DNA of 39,313 nucleotides from Planctomycetota bacterium. Lineage in GTDB: Bacteria > Planctomycetota > Phycisphaerae > Tepidisphaerales > Tepidisphaeraceae. The DNA lies in the NCBI GenBank assembly GCA_026693085.1, contig JAPLNB010000342.1, forward strand, positions 1 to 39,313, read 5' to 3'. The stretch's first letter is position 1. Each line of letters starts with the position of its first letter. The notes below the pieces were generated by a model, which did no database searches, was not told where the DNA came from, and worked only from the letters and a program-made list of their open reading frames with translations. The position numbers were made by a program, and so were the translations under genes. Below are positions 9,256 to 18,062 of the stretch, piece after piece.

Positions 9256-9430
9256 AGCAGTCGGCTCCGATCATGCAGGTTTCGCGGGCAGCGGCGAATG
9301 CGATGGGCGATTCGATTTCGGGCTTTACGGACTGCCCGATGCCGTCACCTCTCCCGACGACGATGTCAGCTTGCCGCTCACAGCCGCATTGCGTACTCTC
9401 TGCCGTCCTGGCCTGCGAGGAGATCCGCAA

Positions 9431-11149
9431 GTGCGCTTCGATTTGTTCGCTCCCTTCCGCCCGCTGGTGCGCCGCGGCGTCATCGCGCGGATCGTCGGCC
9501 GGCTTTTCCCATCTTGGCTTCACTCGCCTCTGCGCCGCACGGTGCAGGGCACGGCCCTCATCGTCTTTACCTTGCTCGTATTCTGGGTCTCCTGGCCACA
9601 CGACGCGAAGCCCGGCGTCGTGCGCGATGGATGGCCTGCCACGTACGCGGCCAACCGCGAGAGCAAGGAGATCGTGAACGCCGACGCGTTCCTGGCATTA
9701 GATCCCCTGGTGTCCACAACCGCGGCCTTGGCCACTCGCGCGTGGGTCTGGTCGCTGGCGTGGGCCGGCGTCCTTCTGGTCGTTTCATTGCTGGCGCCGC
9801 GCGGATTCTGCGGATGGCTGTGCCCGCTCGGCACTCTCTGCGACATCTCGGACCGCATTCTGGCGCGGCCCCGGATCAAACAGGACGGCGGCTGGATTCA
9901 CACCAAGTACTACATCCTCCTGGTCGTCGCTGTGGCAAGTATGTTCGGGGTGCTGCTGTCCGGCTTCGTGGCCGCCATCCCTCTGGTCACACGCGGCTTG
10001 GCGTTCTCCGTCCGGCCGCTTCATGTGGGCCTGATTCTCGGCTGGCGCGAAGTGCCGCCGCTGGCGACAAGCCACATTCTGGCGATCGGTCTCCTGACCG
10101 CCGTGCTGGCCGTCGGTGTGCTCAGACCGCGCTTCTGGTGCCGACATTTGTGTCCCACTGGCGCCCTGCTCTCCATAGTGAGCACGCTGCGGCTTGTGGA
10201 GCGTAAGGTCGGTCCATCCTGCACCGGCTGTGGCACATGCGTGAAGGCATGCTCGTTTGGCGCCATTCGGCCAGATTTCAAGACCCGCACGGCGGAATGC
10301 ACGTTTTGCCAGTCGTGCGGCGGTGCTTGTCCGGTGCGGGCCATCTCGTTCGCACCGCGCTGGAGCGGGATCGAGGGAAAGCCCGCCGATATCAATGCAG
10401 CGGAAGGGGGCGCGCTCTCACGCCGGGCTTTGATTGGAACATCGGTGGCGGCCATGGGTGCAGCCCTGGCCATGCCCAAAGCCGGTTCTGGCGCGACCGT
10501 CATCCGTCCACCGGGCAGCGTGGGAGAGGAAGACTTTCTCGCCCTGTGCGTGCGCTGCGGAGCGTGCATGAACGCATGCCCCACCAGCCTGCTCCAGCCC
10601 GAGGGCTTCGGGAGCGGTGTGTTGCGCCTCTGGACCCCGCGTGCGGCCACCACGCAGGCAGGCTGCGACCCCTCGTGCAATAACTGCGGCTTCATGTGCC
10701 CCACGGGCGCGATCCGGGCACTGCCCCTGGCCGAGAAGCGCTACGTCCGCATGGGCCTGGCGACCGTGGACCGGCAGACCTGTCTCCCGCACGCCGGAAT
10801 CAAGGCCTGCCAGCTCTGTGCGGATGTCTGCCGGGACATCGGATACAACGCCATCGTCATGGACGCCAAAGCGGACGATGGCCGATCCCCCGCCGACACG
10901 TCCTTTGAGGCACCAATCGTGGACAGCTCCAAATGCGTGGGGTGCGGGTACTGTGAATCGCAGTGCCAGGACGTGAACGTGACGGCCGGCGACCTCGCGG
11001 CGCCGGCCATCCGCGTGACCGCGGGTCCGGGCAGGGAGGACCGAATTCGGTCAGGCTCGTATCGGGCGCTGCACACCCAGAGGGCCGCCTCCCCGGCTAG
11101 CGGAGCGGCAACTGAACCTGCTGCCGCCGGCCGCCACGCAGAACGGTGA
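9431..11149 (+). CDS. membrane polyferredoxin, NapH-NapG-like fusion with multiple 4Fe-4S motifs
   Basis: GTG 9431 is chosen for its GAGGAG site 7 bases upstream, giving 572 residues; a TTG at 9371 is an alternative. The first half has about four hydrophobic segments and the NapH-type motifs CGWLCPLGTLCD and CRHLCPTGALL on the membrane side, followed by CTGCGTCVKACSFGAI and CTFCQSCGGACP. A twin-arginine-like stretch (SRRALIGTSVAAMG) then begins a second, NapG-like half with CVRCGACMNACP, CNNCGFMCPTGAI, CQLCADVCRDIGYNAI and CVGCGYCESQC. NapH and NapG are normally separate quinol-oxidising partners, so this looks like a one-polypeptide version that would move electrons from the quinone pool to the periplasm. 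It converges with, and overlaps by 53 bp, the PDZ/haem-motif gene. A role in electron supply to that protein is an inference. Confidence 0.82.
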   Translation: MRFDLFAPFRPLVRRGVIARIVGRLFPSWLHSPLRRTVQGTALIVFTLLVFWVSWPHDAKPGVVRDGWPATYAANRESKEIVNADAFLALDPLVSTTAALATRAWVWSLAWAGVLLVVSLLAPRGFCGWLCPLGTLCDISDRILARPRIKQDGGWIHTKYYILLVVAVASMFGVLLSGFVAAIPLVTRGLAFSVRPLHVGLILGWREVPPLATSHILAIGLLTAVLAVGVLRPRFWCRHLCPTGALLSIVSTLRLVERKVGPSCTGCGTCVKACSFGAIRPDFKTRTAECTFCQSCGGACPVRAISFAPRWSGIEGKPADINAAEGGALSRRALIGTSVAAMGAALAMPKAGSGATVIRPPGSVGEEDFLALCVRCGACMNACPTSLLQPEGFGSGVLRLWTPRAATTQAGCDPSCNNCGFMCPTGAIRALPLAEKRYVRMGLATVDRQTCLPHAGIKACQLCADVCRDIGYNAIVMDAKADDGRSPADTSFEAPIVDSSKCVGCGYCESQCQDVNVTAGDLAAPAIRVTAGPGREDRIRSGSYRALHTQRAASPASGAATEPAAAGRHAER

Positions 11150-12440
11150 GAGTGACTTTCTCTCCCGGGGCCTTCTTCTGGAAGACGTAGGCCAGGAGCA
11201 TGTAGTCATTCCAGTCGCCGGTCTCATTGTCCACCTGGACGATCACATCGCCTTCGCGAAGGCCCGCGGTCTTGGCCTGGCCATCCTTGCCGTGGTAGCG
11301 CTTGATGCGCAGGGCCATTGTCTTTTCGGCCAACCCCAGCTTGGCCCGTTCCGCCGCGGGCACCACCTCGCCCATGAAGCCGGAAATCTGGCGGAACTGC
11401 CAGATGGCCTCGCGCCAGATGAAGTTGCCGCCCCGACGCCAGCCCTGGGGCAACTCCAGCGTCAGGGCCACGGTCTGGCCCGCGCGCTGCACCTCAGCGT
11501 TAACCTTCACGGGCTCGGCGGCTTTATCCAGGACAAACTGGACATCGGCCTCCGAGAGCATCGGCTGGCCATCGAGTTTCGCCACGCGGTCGCCAGCGCG
11601 GAAACCCGCCTTATCCGCCGGCGAGCCCGAGTCCACGGCCTTGAGTGTGCTGGCCTCGTCGGCGGCGAACCGCAGGCCCGCCACCGCAACCGGCGGATAG
11701 CCGAACACACCCTCATCGCCAAGCTTCTTTCCGCCGCGCCAGGCGCTGATCACCCGGCCTGTCTCGGCGATGTGGCACCACATGCAGTCGCCCCGAATGG
11801 TGGGCTTGCGGAGATCAAGGGGCCGGTAGCGATCCGAAATGGAAGGGATGGTCTCGGGCGGAGTCCAGAGCGGTTTCGGGCCCCGCTTGGCATCCAGCGT
11901 CTTCTGGAGCGCCACCTTGTCCGCGGCGCTGGCCGACGCGTAAACCTTGTGCAGGTCGAGCGCGGCCAGGCAGGTCTTCCGCAGCCCCTCGACGGACACC
12001 TCGCCCGTGCCTTCATGGCTCGCCCGCGTGCCATATCGGCCATAGACCGTGCCGTCGGCGTTGAGGAACAACACGGCCCACACCTGATTCATGTCGAACT
12101 GGAACTGCCCAAGATCCAGGCCATAGATCTGGACCAGGCGCACACACTCGAACTGGCTAAGAGCTTCGGCCAGCTTGGGGTCCTGGCGCAGGGCCACCTT
12201 GGTGTCAATGTCCTTGTAGGCCTTGAGCGGCACGCAGCGGACCACCACCAGCAGCGGCTTTCCCGATTTCTTGGCATCAGTAAACCCGGAAGCGATGTTG
12301 TCGTAGTGCCATTCGCCCACCGGCTGGACATCCTGAATCTTGGCCCGGAGCGCCTCCTTCTCGGGCGCGATTTGCGCCCGGAGCGAAGAAGCCATGATCC
12401 CCGTGGCAAGGATGAACGCCGCCATCGTCACTGTCTTCAT
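11097..12440 (-). CDS. secreted thioredoxin-like/PDZ protein with a CXXCH haem-c motif
   Basis: ATG 12440 follows AGGAG at good spacing and starts a signal peptide (AAFILATGIMASSLRAQ), giving 447 residues. Residues about 30-180 resemble a thioredoxin-like fold (FTDAKKSGKPLLVVVRCVPL, VWAVLFLNADGTVYGRYG) but lack the redox CXXC of thioredoxins. A CMWCH sequence near residue 220 fits covalent haem-c attachment. Two PDZ domains follow: AVDSGSPADKAGFRAGDRVA and, near the end, GLREGDVIVQVDNETGDW. This looks like an exported redox-linked or protein-handling factor. One CXXCH could occur by chance, but the neighbouring polyferredoxin makes an electron-transfer role plausible. The stop codon lies inside the 3' end of the convergent polyferredoxin gene. 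Confidence 0.78.
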   Translation of the reverse strand: MKTVTMAAFILATGIMASSLRAQIAPEKEALRAKIQDVQPVGEWHYDNIASGFTDAKKSGKPLLVVVRCVPLKAYKDIDTKVALRQDPKLAEALSQFECVRLVQIYGLDLGQFQFDMNQVWAVLFLNADGTVYGRYGTRASHEGTGEVSVEGLRKTCLAALDLHKVYASASAADKVALQKTLDAKRGPKPLWTPPETIPSISDRYRPLDLRKPTIRGDCMWCHIAETGRVISAWRGGKKLGDEGVFGYPPVAVAGLRFAADEASTLKAVDSGSPADKAGFRAGDRVAKLDGQPMLSEADVQFVLDKAAEPVKVNAEVQRAGQTVALTLELPQGWRRGGNFIWREAIWQFRQISGFMGEVVPAAERAKLGLAEKTMALRIKRYHGKDGQAKTAGLREGDVIVQVDNETGDWNDYMLLAYVFQKKAPGEKVTLTVLRGGRRQQVQLPLR

Positions 12441-12500
12441 GCTGTGTTTCTCCTGTCTGTTCGTGATTGAATAATGTGCCCGAGTCATCTTGTGCCGAAT

Positions 12501-13580
12501 TCAGGGAATCGCCGTGAACATCCCACGGCTCACGTCGATCTCCCAGTCCTTGTGCCATCGCAGCAGGGGCTGTTCGTTCTCCCACACCAGGGGCAGAAAG
12601 ACGTTCCGGCCGGTCCCGCGCTTGGTCCACTGGCTGTATCGGTCGCCGACGTAGACCCACGTGGTCGCCTCGCGGCCCACAACCGGCACGATGAAGTCGT
12701 GCTGCGTGTCGTACGAGTCATTCGATGCCGGGTCGGTGCGGAGCATCTTAAGCTCGGACCAGGGGCCGGCCAGATCCTTGGCCGTTGCGTACATGGTCGC
12801 CGATGAGTTCCAACCGACCAGGGCGGAACTGAACCAGTAATACACATCGCCAACTTTGATGATGTGGGAGGCTTCGCGCGATGAATGCTCCCGCGGCACG
12901 ACGTTGCGATGGCCGCTGACGTTGTCGAAGCCTTCGAAGACGTTCCGCTCGACGTGGAGAAAGTCTTTGGACAGTTCGAAGATGGCCAGGCTCTGGTTCA
13001 TGTACTTCCGGCCGCCGATGTCTTTGTCCATCGTTGCCAGCAGATAAGCATGATCGCCTTCCTGATATACGGACTGATCCCCGGTGGAGCGGCCGGGCTC
13101 CGGGTATTCCGCGGCCGCCAGCTCGTACGTGCCATCGATCCGGTCGCACACCGCAAAGCCAGCTTTGTGCCGCTTCCATTGCCGCGCGCTGTCCGCCTCG
13201 AAGACGATGATGTACTTGCCGGTCGCCTCGCAGTGCAGCAAGGCCGGCCGGCCCGCCCAGCCCATATCGGCAAACTTGCCTTGCATGCGGATGACGGTGT
13301 TCTCGAGCTTCCAGTCGGCCAGATTTGGCGAGGAGTATAGGTTGATCTTCCAAGGCCAGCGGCCGGGGCCGGTATCGTAACCCACCCAGTAGAACAGTTC
13401 GCCCTCGCGGATGATGTGCCCGCCGTTGCACCAGATCTCGTTTCCCGCGGTGTCGCGCCAGGCGACGTCGTTATGGATGACACCGTCGCCGGCGCGGGCC
13501 ATCGTGGCCGCAGCCAGGAGCATGATGAGAACGATCTCAACTCTCCTGTGATGGCCGACTTGGGCATGCAAGGTCTGCAT
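12501..13580 (-). CDS. secreted GH43-like enzyme resembling exo-beta-1,3-galactanases
   Basis: About 359 residues with five-bladed propeller features. ATG 13580 gives a convincing signal peptide (HHRRVEIVLIMLLAAATMARA) but has no clear ribosome-binding site. ATG 13523 is an alternative that would leave an unusually short signal, so the start is uncertain. The opening NDVAWRDTAGNEIWCNGGH followed by GELFYWVGYD resembles the GH43 subfamily 24 pattern, seen in exo-beta-1,3-galactanases that attack the backbone of type II arabinogalactan. Later blades show SSPNLADWKLE, REASHIIKVGDVYYWFSS and SQWTKRGTGRNVFLPL. The subfamily call is made by eye. It ends 60 bp before the start of the leftward PDZ gene, so the two may be co-transcribed. 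Confidence 0.7.
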   Translation of the reverse strand: MQTLHAQVGHHRRVEIVLIMLLAAATMARAGDGVIHNDVAWRDTAGNEIWCNGGHIIREGELFYWVGYDTGPGRWPWKINLYSSPNLADWKLENTVIRMQGKFADMGWAGRPALLHCEATGKYIIVFEADSARQWKRHKAGFAVCDRIDGTYELAAAEYPEPGRSTGDQSVYQEGDHAYLLATMDKDIGGRKYMNQSLAIFELSKDFLHVERNVFEGFDNVSGHRNVVPREHSSREASHIIKVGDVYYWFSSALVGWNSSATMYATAKDLAGPWSELKMLRTDPASNDSYDTQHDFIVPVVGREATTWVYVGDRYSQWTKRGTGRNVFLPLVWENEQPLLRWHKDWEIDVSRGMFTAIP

Positions 13581-13587
13581 ACACGGA

Positions 13588-13850
13588 ACTACGCAATCGA
13601 GCAGATCACGTTGTCCCGGATTGCCGAGCCAGCCGCCGGAGTCGACAAGGAGGACAAGCGAAGCTTGGGAGAGGAGGACGAGACGTAAGGAAACACTCTG
13701 AAACCTCTCAGTGGAACCCTGCGGCTCAAAGCCCGTCCGGCAGAGAAGGGAGCGAAGCGAACGCAACGACGGTACCGCCAAGCGAAGGAAACGAAGTGCG
13801 GCGAAGGGACCGTGACCATCCTCTGCGTCAGTGTGCGTACGTGACCTCCC
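13588..13850. repeat. purine-biased low-complexity intergenic segment
   Basis: This stretch upstream of the GH43-like gene is built from short related words such as GAAGCGAACG, AAGCGAAGGA and AAACGAAGTG, plus GACAAGGAGGACAAGC. Open frames through it translate to arginine/leucine/serine strings (LRSLRSLL), which are not protein-like. It may be a copy of a dispersed intergenic repeat, but no second copy is in the window. Confidence 0.35.
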
Positions 13851-13865
13851 GACGATGGAATGACG

Positions 13866-14191
13866 GCCGAACCTGCGACCGCCTCTAAAATGCCCGTGCG
13901 GTCGTGGGTTAGATGTTAGCACTCAAGTTGCTTTGCGGGAGATACTTAGCGGATAATCATGATGCCGGTGTCTCAGATTGGCTGCGACAACCGTATCCAC
14001 CGCAACCCACTCGGAATACGATCTGGCGAGAATCTCTCAAACCAAGTTCTCACAGCGTCTTACACCAAACACTGTCAATTGGGAGGACTCCTGGCAAACC
14101 TGAAGACTTCCGTTTTTCCTGGCGACGAAGAAGCTGCACTTACCGCGAAGCCCCAATACATAACCACTGAAGTAGAGAATGCTTACAAAAA
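13866..14191. repeat. diverged repeat block A, on the 3' side of the tRNA-Val fragment
   Basis: This block matches 38103-38408 in order and spacing. The word GTGCGGTCGTGGGTTAGA at 13896 pairs with GTGCGGTTGTGGGTAAGA at 38136. TTCCGTTTTTCCTGGCGACG near 14108 pairs with TTCCCGTTTTTCTCGGTGGC near 38325, and ATAACCA occurs in both shortly before the tRNA sequence. The distance from CGTTTTT to the tRNA end is 82 and 81 bases in the two copies. No sensible protein is encoded in any frame. Confidence 0.55.
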
Positions 14192-14234
14192 TGGGCGATA
14201 CAGGACTCGAACCTGTGACCTCACGGGTGTGATC
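14192..14234 (-). pseudogene. tRNA-Val 3' fragment (candidate attachment site)
   Basis: This 43-bp sequence repeats the anticodon loop, 3' anticodon stem, variable loop, T arm, acceptor 3' strand and discriminator A of the intact tRNA-Val at 38409-38482. It is in the same orientation and matches at 41 of 43 positions. The two differences form one compensated T-stem pair (ACTGG/CCAGT becomes ACAGG/CCTGT). The bases that follow cannot form the D arm or 5' acceptor strand, so it is not a functional tRNA. The breakpoint in the anticodon loop is where many tyrosine recombinases cross over. Confidence 0.8.
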
Positions 14235-14686
14235 TACCCAGAGAATCACGCCAAAAAGCTCGGAAAATGCCTGAATTTCCAAGCATTTTACATTGCCGAA
14301 GCCGATTCGCAAGGCGTCTCACCGCATCGCGTTTTTTCGCACGGTATAGCGGAATTCCAGCGACAAATACGGAAGTCTCGGGAAGCCACATTCGCTCACT
14401 GCGGAATGCCCAGAAGCGGCAATTCACGCCGATGTCCTGGCCGTAGTGAGAGCCGCGATTCCGACATGATCGACACGGCCTCGCACACGCCACTTCGCAT
14501 GCGTGCTCGTCGGGCTCGCCTTCTCCGGGGTTCCACCGTGGAGGATGAAGCGATAACAGACCAATCTCTGTGTCCCTTCAGGACGTCATCCTGCATTGTG
14601 CTTTGTACGCATTGCGACCTCGCCCCAAGGCTCGCGGTGCGAAGCATCTTTGGCGATTTCTGTTCTGTTTGGAGCGAGCACGACGC
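14235..14686. other. noncoding segment between the tRNA fragment and GH127
   Basis: This stretch of 452 bp has no frame that looks protein-like on either strand and is less GC-rich near the tRNA fragment. Minus-strand frames give only short basic peptides. In the last 100 bases, GCGAAGCATCTTTGG and GGACGTCATCCTGCATTG resemble words common in dispersed intergenic repeats. If the island model is right, this is its tRNA-distal edge. Confidence 0.4.
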
Positions 14687-16687
14687 CTACGCCCGCTGGA
14701 TCTTCCAGTACATGTTGTAGTGCTGATGGGCCAGCCTGTGATAGGGGATGAGGGTCACGTCGTTGGGACGGCCCAGGCCATCGGTCTTGAACGTCAGTGG
14801 AGCACCCGTGGGTTTGATCTTCTCGGGGATCGTGGCCAGTTCGCCGGCGAACGTGGGCACGTCAATGCGTTCATTGAGGACGGAACCGATGGTGCGTTCG
14901 TTGACGTGCAGGTCCTCGCCCGGTTTGACCTCGTGGCCCAACGCGCCGACCAGCACGATCGGGCCATAGACGACCGCTGCGGTATCCGTGGTGCCGGGGA
15001 GCAGTTCCATGCGCAGGGTCATAGGCAGGTCCAATTCCACAACGTCGCCGGTCTTCCAGGTGCGGTTGATGGCGATGTAGGAACCGGGCTGGCGCGAGGT
15101 TTCGGAGGGAACACCATTGATCGCCACCGAGGCTGTGGCCGCCCAGGCGGGGTGGCGGAGGTTCAGTGTGAACTGCTGGGGGGAAGCCGCGGTGACCTCA
15201 AGGCGTGTCTTGCCGGCTTCCGGGAAGGATGTGGTTTGCGTGAGGACCACTCCCTTTTCTTTCCAGTCCAGCGCGGAGGCGATGAACAGGTTGACGTAGA
15301 GAGCATTTTTTTGCGAGCCGTCGGGGGCTCCCCGGAAATAGATCGAGTCCCCGTACTTGGCGTGATTCTCCATTCCGCTGCCAGTGCAACACCAGAAGGA
15401 ATCGAAGGGCGTGCAGAAGAGCTTGATGTAGCCCGGCCGGGTGGATTGGAAGTAGGTCATCATCCCAGTGTCGGGGTCCTGGGAGCCCAGAATCGCGTTG
15501 TAGAGGGTCCTTTCGTAATAGTCGCCGTACGCGGCGGTCGGGGTCTTGGTGAAGAGCAGGCGTGCGAGGCGGAGCATGTTGTGGCTGCAGCAGGTCTCCA
15601 TGGTCTTGGCAGACGAAAGGTGCTGGGCGAATTGATTGACCGGGAAGAAGTGCTCGTTGTCGCCGTTGCCGCCGGTGGCGAAAGAGCGGGTGCCGATGAC
15701 CGTCTTCCAGAAGAACTCGGCGGCGGCGTGATAAGGGGCCTTGCCGGTCAACTGATAGAGCCGTTCGAAGCCGACGATCTTGGGGATTTGCGTGTTGGAG
15801 TGCAATCCATTGAGAATGTCGCGGCCTTCCGACAGGGGCGTGAGGACCGCCTTGTGGCAGAATCGCTCGGCCAGAGCGAGGTACTTTTCTTTGCCGGTAA
15901 GCGCATAGACATCGGCGAGGACTTCGTTCATCCCACCGTGCTCGGTGCCGAGCATACGCTCAAATTGAGCGTCGGTCATGTTCCTGGTGACTTCGACAGC
16001 CCAATCGGCGAGCCTGACGAGCACATCGCGAGCCACGGCGTTGCCGCCCAGGAGGTGGGCGTCGCGCAAGCCGGCGAAGATCTTGTGGAGCGTATACCAG
16101 GGCACGCCGATGGCGCGCCGGCCGGCAACCATGTTGTCGATCTGGGTGGAATTGTCGGGGAAGGCGCAGATCAGGCCGGTTTTGCCGGCGTCCTGGCACT
16201 GATTGAGTTCGCTGACGATGTAATCCATGCGATTCTTCATCTCCTCATGGCCGGTGGAGGCGTACATGAGGGAGGCCGCGGAGAGGTAGTGGCCGAGGGT
16301 GTGGCCGTGGCAGCGGATGCCGGCCCAAGTTTGCACGGATTCCCAGCCACCGTAGACCGTCGCTTTGGGCTGAAGGCCGGCGTTGACGTGAAAGTTGTGA
16401 AGCATGCGGTCGGCTTCGAGCTTCAGGAGATAGGCCTCGTTGCGTTTCTCGGCTTCGAGGAATGGGCCGTCGAGCAGGCGCACATTGGCTAGAGGGAAGG
16501 GCTGGAGGACGGGAGGGGCGCCTGAGGGCTGGGTGGAGGATGGCGCGGCTGGAGCGGCCGCGTATGCGTGGCGAGTCGCCACGTGGTTGGCCGCGACCAG
16601 GAGGGTGCCAGTGCCAATGGCTTTGAGCATTTGGCGGCGAGAGGGTGTAGATGTCTGTTTGGATGATGAGAGTTTTCTGCGGGGCAT
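14687..16687 (-). CDS. GH127 beta-L-arabinofuranosidase-like enzyme, Tat-exported
   Basis: The 666-residue product starts at ATG 16687 with CTGGAG upstream. The N-terminus carries a twin-arginine signal (PSRRQMLKAIGTGTLLVAA), so it is exported folded, which suits a metal-containing enzyme. The body is an (alpha/alpha)6 barrel of the GH127 family (HGHTLGHYLSAASLMYA, WYTLHKIFAGLRDAHLL), followed by beta-sandwich domains. The zinc-thiolate active site known from HypBA1 can be placed: E345 in GDNEHFF as general acid/base, E364 and C366 in METCCSHN, and C433-C434 in FWCCTGSG, with C433 as the nucleophile equivalent. The family removes terminal beta-L-arabinofuranose, as in extensin or RG-II side chains. 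It lies 76 bp behind the GH43-like gene on the same strand, so the two probably form an operon. Confidence 0.92.
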   Translation of the reverse strand: MPRRKLSSSKQTSTPSRRQMLKAIGTGTLLVAANHVATRHAYAAAPAAPSSTQPSGAPPVLQPFPLANVRLLDGPFLEAEKRNEAYLLKLEADRMLHNFHVNAGLQPKATVYGGWESVQTWAGIRCHGHTLGHYLSAASLMYASTGHEEMKNRMDYIVSELNQCQDAGKTGLICAFPDNSTQIDNMVAGRRAIGVPWYTLHKIFAGLRDAHLLGGNAVARDVLVRLADWAVEVTRNMTDAQFERMLGTEHGGMNEVLADVYALTGKEKYLALAERFCHKAVLTPLSEGRDILNGLHSNTQIPKIVGFERLYQLTGKAPYHAAAEFFWKTVIGTRSFATGGNGDNEHFFPVNQFAQHLSSAKTMETCCSHNMLRLARLLFTKTPTAAYGDYYERTLYNAILGSQDPDTGMMTYFQSTRPGYIKLFCTPFDSFWCCTGSGMENHAKYGDSIYFRGAPDGSQKNALYVNLFIASALDWKEKGVVLTQTTSFPEAGKTRLEVTAASPQQFTLNLRHPAWAATASVAINGVPSETSRQPGSYIAINRTWKTGDVVELDLPMTLRMELLPGTTDTAAVVYGPIVLVGALGHEVKPGEDLHVNERTIGSVLNERIDVPTFAGELATIPEKIKPTGAPLTFKTDGLGRPNDVTLIPYHRLAHQHYNMYWKIQRA

Positions 16688-16763
16688 GCCAGACTCCAGA
16701 TTACAGTAAGGTCCAGGCTAACAGGTGGCCGACTTCCCAGCCAACGCAGTGGTGAAGCCACAG

Positions 16764-17864
16764 CTAGGGCTTGGGCACATTTGCCGTTGTCTGCAGGTCG
16801 CGATCCAGCGCCGCCCCATCGAAGGGAATGACGATCACCTTGCTGCCATGGTTGTCGTTGCCTTTGTCCTGTTCCTTTTCGACATCGATCGCGGCAAGGG
16901 TCATGGCGACCACGTGGCCGTTCTCAATGTAGACTGACGGCCGCTCGATCTTGTTCCAGTGATTCACGGTTCCGTCGGTGTATCGGACGATCGCCTCGCG
17001 GGGGTCGTAGGCCACGCCGCGGTTGGTCCAGTCATGGATGCCGTCGACCGACGTAAGGTGATACGCCTTGCGTGTGGACCAGGAGTTCACCACGATGTGA
17101 TACAGGCCGCCGGAATACCAGATGCACGGGTCTTCCAGGTTGGGAATGCCCTTGGGGAAGACCGAAGGACCCTGGCTCTTGTAGGGGCCGAGGATGCCTT
17201 TGTCGCTGATGAGGATCCGGCCGTCGCGCTGAGTGATTTCGAATTTCCCGTCCGGGCGGACCATGATCGCCACATTCGAGCCGTGCCACCGCGGTTCGCC
17301 TTCCACGGTAATCGTCCCCAGGTGCTCCCATGGGCCATCGAGCGATTTGGAGACATAAACCTCGCAGGGGCGGGTTTCGCTGATCACCACGGCATATCGG
17401 CCATCGGGCAGCACAAGCGCCGTGACATTGTGCCCTCGGCCGCGCTGGTCGTTGGGCCAGGAGAGGCCCTTGTCGATGTATGGGCCGGTGAGGGAGTCGG
17501 AGACGGCATGGACGGCCACAGAGCCGAACCAGCCGTTGTGGCCGCGGGCTTGGTCCCAGCGGCTGGCGAAGAGGTGGTACTTGCCGTCGGGGGCCTTGAT
17601 GATCTGGCCGTCCCAGTAGCAGTACTGCTTCATGGTGGCGTCTTCCAGGCCATTCTTGACGTCGCGCGGCAGGACATTCGAGGCGCCCCAGACGTCGCGC
17701 GTGAGCTCGCCGTGAGTGGGCGTGGGGAGAAAGAAGTCGATGAAGGTCTTGGACCCCGTCTTGGGCGCGGCTCCCGGCATTGTGGTTGACGGGCCAGGTT
17801 GAGCGATAGCCGGCAATGCAAGCAAGGCGAGCACCGCGGGAACAAGATAAAGCCGACGCGCCAT
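16764..17864 (-). CDS. secreted GH43-like five-bladed propeller glycosidase
   Basis: ATG 17864 has AAAGGAAC upstream and opens a good signal peptide (LYLVPAVLALLALPAIAQ), giving 366 residues; the frame extends upstream without support. Propeller strands typical of GH43 and related clan members are clear: YCYWDGQIIKAPDGKYHLFA, AVHAVSDSLTGPYIDKG, GHNVTALVLPDGRYAVVISE, ILGPYKSQGPSV and EDPCIWYSGGLYHIVVNS. The aspartate in YWDGQ, the aspartate in EDPCIWY and a glutamate such as that in VISETRPCE are candidate active-site residues, but I cannot assign them firmly. An arabinan or galactan substrate is suggested by its position directly upstream of GH127. It diverges from the DUF5060/DUF5605 gene across 240 bp. 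Confidence 0.72.
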   Translation of the reverse strand: MARRLYLVPAVLALLALPAIAQPGPSTTMPGAAPKTGSKTFIDFFLPTPTHGELTRDVWGASNVLPRDVKNGLEDATMKQYCYWDGQIIKAPDGKYHLFASRWDQARGHNGWFGSVAVHAVSDSLTGPYIDKGLSWPNDQRGRGHNVTALVLPDGRYAVVISETRPCEVYVSKSLDGPWEHLGTITVEGEPRWHGSNVAIMVRPDGKFEITQRDGRILISDKGILGPYKSQGPSVFPKGIPNLEDPCIWYSGGLYHIVVNSWSTRKAYHLTSVDGIHDWTNRGVAYDPREAIVRYTDGTVNHWNKIERPSVYIENGHVVAMTLAAIDVEKEQDKGNDNHGSKVIVIPFDGAALDRDLQTTANVPKP

Positions 17865-18062
17865 GATGGAGTTCCTTTCTGAACTGCTGAACCTCGCAGG
17901 GCCAGGAGCATAAACCAGCGGCATGCTCCGGGCAACGCGTATGCGAGTAACGATCTTCAAGATCACAAGCGCACAGTCGCCTTGATCGCAATCTACTTGC
18001 GAGGTAACCCTGGCGCTTGTGGGAGTTCATCGAAATTGCGGGTAAGCTCATGTTTTGAATGA

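Noticed and set aside
14192-14234. Second functional tRNA-Val gene
   Set aside because: Only the 3' part is present; the sequence that follows cannot form the D arm, 5' anticodon stem or 5' acceptor strand.
14037-14312. Minus-strand peptide containing HTREVTGSSPVSPI
   Set aside because: This is the familiar artefact of translating the 3' half of a tRNA, not a protein.
14570-16492. Long plus-strand frame opposite the first GH127
   Set aside because: It is a shadow of the GH127 gene: composition-biased, no domains, while the minus strand encodes the full family motif set. The same holds for long antisense frames over the PQQ-like, GH51, GH95 and GH127 genes.
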